A stretch of 64,000 bases of DNA. Origin: a bacterium BMS3Abin14. GTDB taxonomy: Bacteria > BMS3Abin14. Under the pieces are notes generated by a model that was not told the DNA's origin, searched no databases, and worked only from the letters and a program-made list of their open reading frames with translations. The first letter of the stretch is position 1; each line of letters begins with the position of its first letter. A program made the position numbers and the translations under genes. This document shows, piece by piece, positions 59,017 to 64,000 of this stretch. Location: NCBI GenBank assembly GCA_002897695.1, contig BDTG01000043.1:71934-135933 (forward strand), written 5' to 3'.

Positions 59017-60333
59017 TCACCCCTCTCCCCGTCCACGCCGGAACCTCAATCGTATGGGGGTCCCGGCGAAGCCCGCCTCCTCCCTGATCCGCCCCTCAAG
59101 ATATTTCACATAGTTCTCCCGGATCTCACCGGGACGATTTGTGAAGATAAGGAATGTTGGTGGATGGGTCAAAGTCTGGGTAGCGTAGTAAAAGCGGACC
59201 CGTTTGCCCCTTACCAGGGGGGGTTGATGGCGTTCAATCGCCCTTGTTAGAAGATCGTTCACCTCCCTCGTGGGGATCTTTTTCCCGGCTTCTCCATAGA
59301 CGGCTTCCACCGCCTCAAAGATCCTCCCGACTCGCATACCGGTGAGGCCCGACAGGGACAATATGGGCGCATGGCCGAAAAAAAAGAGCTGATCCCGGAT
59401 ATCCTTGCACATACGGTCAAACGTCATGTGGTCCTTCTCCATCAGGTCCCATTTATTTAAAACAATGATCATTCCCCTGCCGCGGTCCTCGGCGAGCCCA
59501 GCAAGGCGGATGTCCTGTTCCACCAGGCCCTCGACGCTGTCAAGGAGAAGAAGGCATACGTCACACCGTTCCAGCGCGGATATTGTTCTCGTGACCGAAT
59601 GGCGTTCCAGGTCTATCCTGATCCTGCTTCGCCTGCGCACCCCGGCGGTATCGACAAGCAGATAGCTTCTCTCCCCATGCTTCAACAGCGTATCAACGCT
59701 GTCCATGGTTGTCCCCGGGACCTCGGAAACGAGCAGCCTCTCCTCCCCCAACAGACGGTTGATGAGTGTGGATTTTCCCGTATTTGGACGTCCTATGACA
59801 GCAACCCGTATATCCCACTCCTCCGGGGTGTTCTCTTTGGCATCCGGCAGCTTGCGGACAACCTCCTCCAGCAGCTCGGCCACTCCGGCCCCATGGATGG
59901 CTGAAACGGGCAGCACACTTCCTAACCCCAGTTCGAAAAACTCCGCGGCCTCCATCCCGCGCCTGTCCCCTTCGGACTTGTTGGCGGTGACGATAACGGA
60001 TTTTTCGGTTCTCCTGAGAACGTCGGCAATCTCCATGTCGGCGGGGGTAAGGCCGTCGCGGGTATCCAGGATAAAAAGAATGACGTCCGCCTCATTAATT
60101 GCCAGCATGGCCTGCTCCCGAATAAGAGGGAAAAACCCCTCCTCAACCGTCGGATCCAGCCCCCCCGTATCCACAAGGGTGAACTCCCTTCCAGTCCAGG
60201 ACGCATTGCCGTAGTTTCTGTCTCTGGTAACCCCGGAGACGTCATCCACAATGGCCTTTCTCCTGCCAAGAATACGGTTGAACAGCGTTGATTTGCCGAC
60301 GTTAGGGCGGCCGACGATGGCTACGACAGACAT
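59017..60333 (-). CDS. der: ribosome biogenesis GTPase Der
   Basis: 438 residues with two tandem G domains (GRPNVGKSTLFNR at 8 and GRPNTGKSTLINR near 183) and a C-terminal KH-like domain. DTGG, NKSE and DTAG, NKWD are present. Needed for 50S assembly. ATG 60333 behind GGAGGG. It begins 4 nt after the peptidase gene. Confidence 0.96.
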   Translation of the reverse strand: MSVVAIVGRPNVGKSTLFNRILGRRKAIVDDVSGVTRDRNYGNASWTGREFTLVDTGGLDPTVEEGFFPLIREQAMLAINEADVILFILDTRDGLTPADMEIADVLRRTEKSVIVTANKSEGDRRGMEAAEFFELGLGSVLPVSAIHGAGVAELLEEVVRKLPDAKENTPEEWDIRVAVIGRPNTGKSTLINRLLGEERLLVSEVPGTTMDSVDTLLKHGERSYLLVDTAGVRRRSRIRIDLERHSVTRTISALERCDVCLLLLDSVEGLVEQDIRLAGLAEDRGRGMIIVLNKWDLMEKDHMTFDRMCKDIRDQLFFFGHAPILSLSGLTGMRVGRIFEAVEAVYGEAGKKIPTREVNDLLTRAIERHQPPLVRGKRVRFYYATQTLTHPPTFLIFTNRPGEIRENYVKYLEGRIREEAGFAGTPIRLRFRRGRGEG

Positions 60334-60337
60334 CCTT

Positions 60338-61537
60338 TCAACCCTCCTTTTGCAGGTCCTTGATGAAGTCCGCCTGCAGGTCACTGATATCCTTTTTGGT
60401 GAAGGCCCTCATGGCTTCCTCGAGGGTAAGCCCTTGCTGCAGGTCCGATACGATCACCGGGATCATGTTTTCCCCGTATTTTCCTTCCAGATATTCAATA
60501 AACAGGTAGCTGTCAGCATAGGCCAGGTTCCTCTCATCGGCCGGCAGGCTGACGAAACTGTCCCCGTAAGACAGAAGATCGGGAGTAAAGACGCCCTCCA
60601 TAGCGTTCCGCAGCGCCCTTTTCATCTCCAGCGCTTTCCCGGCGGAGGGCCTTTCCCCCAACTTCTGTGCAACACCCTCCTGGAACCAGGCTGGAAGAAT
60701 ACCGCCTGCCTGATGAAGGAGGGCGTGGACCATCTCATGACGAACCGTACCTGTCCACATCTCCCGGTCGTTTAATGAATCTCCCGGATACAGACGAATC
60801 CTTCCATCATATATACCTTTAAAAACAGGGTCCACCGGTTTGGCCTTTTCACCAAGGTCCTTGGTCATGAGCAGAACATCGATGGGGTGGGATGGGAAAA
60901 TCCCAAGGGCCGCGGTCAGGGAATCCATCTGCTCCTGCAGGATGAACAGCAGCTCCCCCTCAAACTCAAGCTGTCTGGCTCCGCTGTACAGAAGCCGGAA
61001 ATACTGTCCCTCCTCGGCGACCATGCCCTTGTCCTCCTCCATTAGCCCTTTCAGGCGGGCGATATAATCACTGAGATGGGGAAGATCGGGATTAAAGGCC
61101 GCCAATCTCACGGCGAGGTTCCACGCATCCCTGTATCTGCCATCCTCATAGTAGCGGAACGAAAGGCTGTTTAAGGCCTCCGGGTTTTCAGGCCACAAAT
61201 TCAAGGCTTCCTTTAACAAGGCCTCGCTTCTCCTGGACCCCGCACTGTTCCCGTTCACTTTGGATAATCTGGCCAATCCCAGAGAAAGATTATGGGCTAT
61301 AACCAGGTCTTTGGGATCCATGGCCCCGGCGGCACGGAATTTTTCCACAGCTTTCTGGAATTTTCCTTTCTTCAGAAAACCGACACCCTGTTGGTTCAGG
61401 GCGTGGGACTCTGACGTTCCTTCCTTTTTTTTCAAAACAGATTTTTGCCCGATGTACGATGGCAGCTGATTGCTGAGGATCAGAATAAGGGTGACGCACA
61501 TAACTCCTGCGATCAGTGTTCCGACAACCTTGTTCAC
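60338..61537 (-). CDS. peptidase MA-like metallohydrolase with TPR
   Basis: 399 residues. An N-terminal membrane/signal segment (GTLIAGVMCVTLILI), then TPR-like helices (about 45-170), and a gluzincin domain with RHEMVHALLHQ (HEXXH) near 263 and SYLFIEYLEGKYG. It should face the periplasm. The substrate is unknown. GTG start overlaps the thermonuclease stop. Confidence 0.85.
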   Translation of the reverse strand: MNKVVGTLIAGVMCVTLILILSNQLPSYIGQKSVLKKKEGTSESHALNQQGVGFLKKGKFQKAVEKFRAAGAMDPKDLVIAHNLSLGLARLSKVNGNSAGSRRSEALLKEALNLWPENPEALNSLSFRYYEDGRYRDAWNLAVRLAAFNPDLPHLSDYIARLKGLMEEDKGMVAEEGQYFRLLYSGARQLEFEGELLFILQEQMDSLTAALGIFPSHPIDVLLMTKDLGEKAKPVDPVFKGIYDGRIRLYPGDSLNDREMWTGTVRHEMVHALLHQAGGILPAWFQEGVAQKLGERPSAGKALEMKRALRNAMEGVFTPDLLSYGDSFVSLPADERNLAYADSYLFIEYLEGKYGENMIPVIVSDLQQGLTLEEAMRAFTKKDISDLQADFIKDLQKEG

Positions 61538-62373
61538 GGGGCGCCCCCGGTGTCAAGCCGGCCTCGGGTGTGTCCCAACGATGCGGCAGGGTCATCATAT
61601 ACCGGAAGAATCTGCTCCGGTCGGTTTACTATGATCTCAGGACCATCGTATTCCTGGACCTTCCCGAGAACGTATACCGTGCGTCCAAGGAGATCCTCAG
61701 GGTTCAATCCCATGGAGGCAAACCGGGCAATCCCCCTGGAAAAGAGCACTATAGTAAAGTCCGTCCTCCAGTTATCCCCGAAGTTGAGGTGAACAACTTT
61801 GCGTCCGTGATGGATGTTTCGGATCCTGCCGAGGACAACGCTCCGCCTCCCGACTACCGCACCGGCATTTCTATCTTTTACGGCCTTGAATACCCTGGAG
61901 CTGTAGATTCCTTTACGCTCTTTAATGGCGCTTCCGGATGCCAGAAGAGCCGGATTCGCAATTAATGCCCCGCAGGGCGGTATCAACAGCGGAACCGCCA
62001 ACCCCTCCTTTAAAAGACTGATGTTGATATTTACTCCACCCCGCTGTAAGACGGCCAGGGTTCGTCCGTACGGATCTTTCCTGGCACACTCTTTCAGGGT
62101 GACCATCTTTCCCATCGCCATTTTTTGCAAGGATCTCGTCGCCTCTTCGGCCCAGGGTTCACCAACTTCCGGAGTGTCTATTCCCAGAAGCCGAACCCTT
62201 GTTCCGCCCGTAAGCACCAGGGTATCACCGTCTATGACCCTTGCAACGAGGAACGTGCCGTCGGCGCAGGCAGGCATCGGCGCAAGGACGAGGCCCCATG
62301 CGGCCAATATTATGGCGGCAAGCTTGAATCGGATATTTTTTGCAGGTATTATCACAGGGTTAATTGATACCAT
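61534..62373 (-). CDS. thermonuclease (SNase-like) family protein
   Basis: 279 residues. Signal peptide ending in ACADG, then an SNase domain: RVIDGDTLVL, RLLGIDTPEVGEPWAEEA and DPYGRTLAVL carry the metal and catalytic Arg residues. The C-terminal ~115 residues contain a second beta-rich region (VVGRRSVVLGRIRNIHHGR, an OB-like fold perhaps). Secreted or periplasmic. ATG 62373; Shine-Dalgarno weak. Confidence 0.85.
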   Translation of the reverse strand: MVSINPVIIPAKNIRFKLAAIILAAWGLVLAPMPACADGTFLVARVIDGDTLVLTGGTRVRLLGIDTPEVGEPWAEEATRSLQKMAMGKMVTLKECARKDPYGRTLAVLQRGGVNINISLLKEGLAVPLLIPPCGALIANPALLASGSAIKERKGIYSSRVFKAVKDRNAGAVVGRRSVVLGRIRNIHHGRKVVHLNFGDNWRTDFTIVLFSRGIARFASMGLNPEDLLGRTVYVLGKVQEYDGPEIIVNRPEQILPVYDDPAASLGHTRGRLDTGGAP

Positions 62374-62417
62374 AAGACCATTGGATCTGACCAGAGAACA
62401 GAAAGGAAAATGACTCC

Positions 62418-63716
62418 ATGTGGAAAACACCGTTATCCATCCTGGCGATTATCGTTCTGGCCACAACAACTCCGATTAATGTTTACGCCCAAAAACAGGC
62501 ATCCTCCGGTCAAACTGCCGATGTCCTTCCAGAAGGATCGAAAGCGCCGCTATTTACGGCAACTGCACATTCAGGACGGACGGTCGATCTCGCGGATTTT
62601 CTCGGCAAGGGGCCGATTGTCCTCAACTTCTGGTCCATTTACTGCGACTCCTGCGTGGATGAAATGCTCTCCCTGCAGAAACTCGAGGACAAATATGGCG
62701 GGAAGGGTCTGACAATCCTGGCGATTAACGAAGACATCAATATATCGAGGGAAAGAATCCAACGATTTCTCGAACGCCTGGAACGCTTTCGGGGCAAGGT
62801 AACCTATCCCATCCTTTTCGACCGGGATTCAACCATCTTCAACTCATTCAAAGGCGATTATCTCCCCACGCTTGTCCTCATAGACAGAGATGGAAAGATC
62901 GTCTCAACATCCAGGGGATATACGGAGCAAAGTGAGCCTGACATCCTGGCAACCATTGAAAATCTCGTTTCCCCTGAAAGTGCGGCCACACCGGAAAAAC
63001 CACCTGCCGGTGCGGCAAAGGTCCAGTTTTTATCGGTCACCGGGATGGCATCACTTTGCGGGTTTTACAATGGGGGCAAGTGGACCAGGAGCTTCACAGG
63101 AAATAACAGTTTCGGGCAGGAGGTGGAGCTGACAAGGGAACTGGCCAGGAGGGACGCTACCAGGCGGACCGTCCTTGATGCCCTGGATGCCCAGGGGATC
63201 AGGCTTTTCTCAAATAAACCTTTGCGCGGCTGCATAGATGAGGCAGGGATCCATATTGACCGCGACCCATTGGACACTGGAGATCCGGCGTCCAACGTCC
63301 TGAGACTTCTGAACTACCCTGATTTTTTTACTGCCGCCAATGAGCAGGAAAAGCTTATAGGCAACATGTATTACGTTGCGAGGACCGTCAGGATAGACGT
63401 CGAGGCCCTGTCGGAAGAACTGGCCTCTTCAGGATACCTGTTCAGGCCAACGAGGATCAAGTTCACCTATGTCAACATGACCTCCCTGGACCGAAAAGCG
63501 TTCCTTCAGTCCCTCCTGAGACAATCCAGGTTCATCGGAAGTTTTGAAAACCCGGTAATCACACCCCACTCCACCTCTCAGGTGTTCGAGGTCTACACTA
63601 CATCACAGGGATTCGCCGATGAGATCCAGGATATGGATTTTTCGGACCTGCAGGTGTTCGTCGAACAGGTGACATCGTCATCGCTGGAGTTGGAGATCTG
63701 GAAAAAAGCGGATTAA
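62418..63716 (+). CDS. TlpA-like redoxin with unknown C-terminal domain
   Basis: 432 residues. A signal peptide (1-24, ending VYA), then a thioredoxin fold (about 35-190) with FWSIYCDSCVDEM (CXXC as CDSC) and the cis-Pro region DYLPTLVLID. The remaining ~240 residues (from VQFLSVTGMASLCGFYNGG) match no family I know. It has two further cysteines (LCGF, RGCID) and may be a client or partner domain. Periplasmic. Confidence 0.85.
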   Translation: MWKTPLSILAIIVLATTTPINVYAQKQASSGQTADVLPEGSKAPLFTATAHSGRTVDLADFLGKGPIVLNFWSIYCDSCVDEMLSLQKLEDKYGGKGLTILAINEDINISRERIQRFLERLERFRGKVTYPILFDRDSTIFNSFKGDYLPTLVLIDRDGKIVSTSRGYTEQSEPDILATIENLVSPESAATPEKPPAGAAKVQFLSVTGMASLCGFYNGGKWTRSFTGNNSFGQEVELTRELARRDATRRTVLDALDAQGIRLFSNKPLRGCIDEAGIHIDRDPLDTGDPASNVLRLLNYPDFFTAANEQEKLIGNMYYVARTVRIDVEALSEELASSGYLFRPTRIKFTYVNMTSLDRKAFLQSLLRQSRFIGSFENPVITPHSTSQVFEVYTTSQGFADEIQDMDFSDLQVFVEQVTSSSLELEIWKKAD

Positions 63717-63769
63717 AACCTTTCTCTCGCCTGTTCGCTCGCACTTCGCGGGAAGCCCGGTGTTTTATC

Positions 63770-64000
63770 TCAGGATTTGGGGAAAAGATCCTTCTGCTCC
63801 CCCGTCTCTCCGGGCGGTCTTCGTCCCAGATGACGGTAGGCGGTTTCGGTGGCAACCCTCCCCCGGGGCGTTCGCTGGAGAAAACCCTCCTGAAGCAGAA
63901 AGGGCTCGCAGATATCCTCGATCGTGTCCCTCTCCTCACCCACAGCAGCGGCAATCGTACCGATCCCCACCGGGCCGCCTCCGAACTTGTCGATGATCGC
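63770..64000 (-). CDS. ruvB: Holliday junction helicase RuvB (5' part outside window)
   Basis: Only the C-terminal ~76 residues are visible: [20 protein letters not shown] and [20 protein letters not shown], the RuvB winged-helix domain that contacts DNA, ending [20 protein letters not shown]. The reading frame is open to the window edge. Confidence 0.95.
   Translation of the reverse strand, partial: AIIDKFGGGPVGIGTIAAAVGEERDTIEDICEPFLLQEGFLQRTPRGRVATETAYRHLGRRPPGETGEQKDLFPKS

Overview
The window is about 64 kb of a gene-dense, moderately GC-rich bacterial chromosome. It looks like an anaerobic Gram-negative bacterium of the Desulfobacterota / deltaproteobacterial type. The evidence is a complete [NiFe] hydrogenase locus with its hyp maturation genes, a fused 2-oxoacid:ferredoxin oxidoreductase, a lipid-A-type acyltransferase, an ATP-type PEP carboxykinase, a DHH/CBS-fused tRNA nucleotidyltransferase, and a small COX24-like basic protein in front of miaB. 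The lineage is inferred from gene content, not from a database search. There are no rRNA genes, no CRISPR array, no recognisable prophage and no transposase; one tRNA (Leu, anticodon TAA) is present.

Layout. Bases 1-6.1 kb (+): GDP-mannose synthesis (manC, clipped at the left edge, and a phosphomannomutase), then a UbiA-type prenyltransferase, a DUF362 protein and a flippase-like membrane protein, suggesting polyprenyl-linked glycan or glycolipid chemistry. 6.2-10.1 kb (-): an FHA protein, the AmrS radical SAM enzyme and adenine deaminase. 10.2-22.7 kb: a signalling and envelope region with a pentapeptide-repeat protein, a repeat-Ser/Thr kinase, a PHP protein, an SH3 protein, an MFS transporter, PlsC, response regulators, a CsgG-like lipoprotein and two proteins built from degenerate signalling domains. 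22.8-28.4 kb (-): the BFN nuclease gene, miaB and its small upstream gene, then thiM-thiE-thiL-thiD behind a TPP riboswitch. 28.4-38.5 kb (-): hydrogenase small and large subunits, cytochrome b, endopeptidase, and hypA-B-F-C-D-E. 38.6-47.1 kb (-): rluB, scpB, scpA, trpS, a site-2 protease, the DHH/CBS/CCA fusion, xerD and mtnP. 47.2-50.4 kb: a thioesterase, a QueT-like transporter, HU and a histidine kinase. 50.4-56.7 kb (-): the two-gene oxidoreductase, tRNA-Leu, an LpxL-like acyltransferase and pckA. 57-64 kb: a GAF/MCP signalling protein, der, a metallopeptidase, a thermonuclease homologue, a TlpA-like protein and the 3' end of ruvB.

Most minus-strand genes form tight operons with 1-4 nt overlaps. 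Transcription-unit borders often carry short non-coding repeats: 7-bp tandem arrays (GTCCARN and GGCTRTA types), ATTGCGAGG-type palindromes and GATGACTT-type hairpins. The richest case is a 320-bp island with imperfect terminal inverted repeats, inserted exactly between hypD and hypE. The best candidates for less-described biology are the operon of pseudo-receiver, PATAN, pseudo-GTPase and pseudo-GGDEF proteins beside a CsgG-like lipoprotein (17.9-22.3 kb), and this repeat system.
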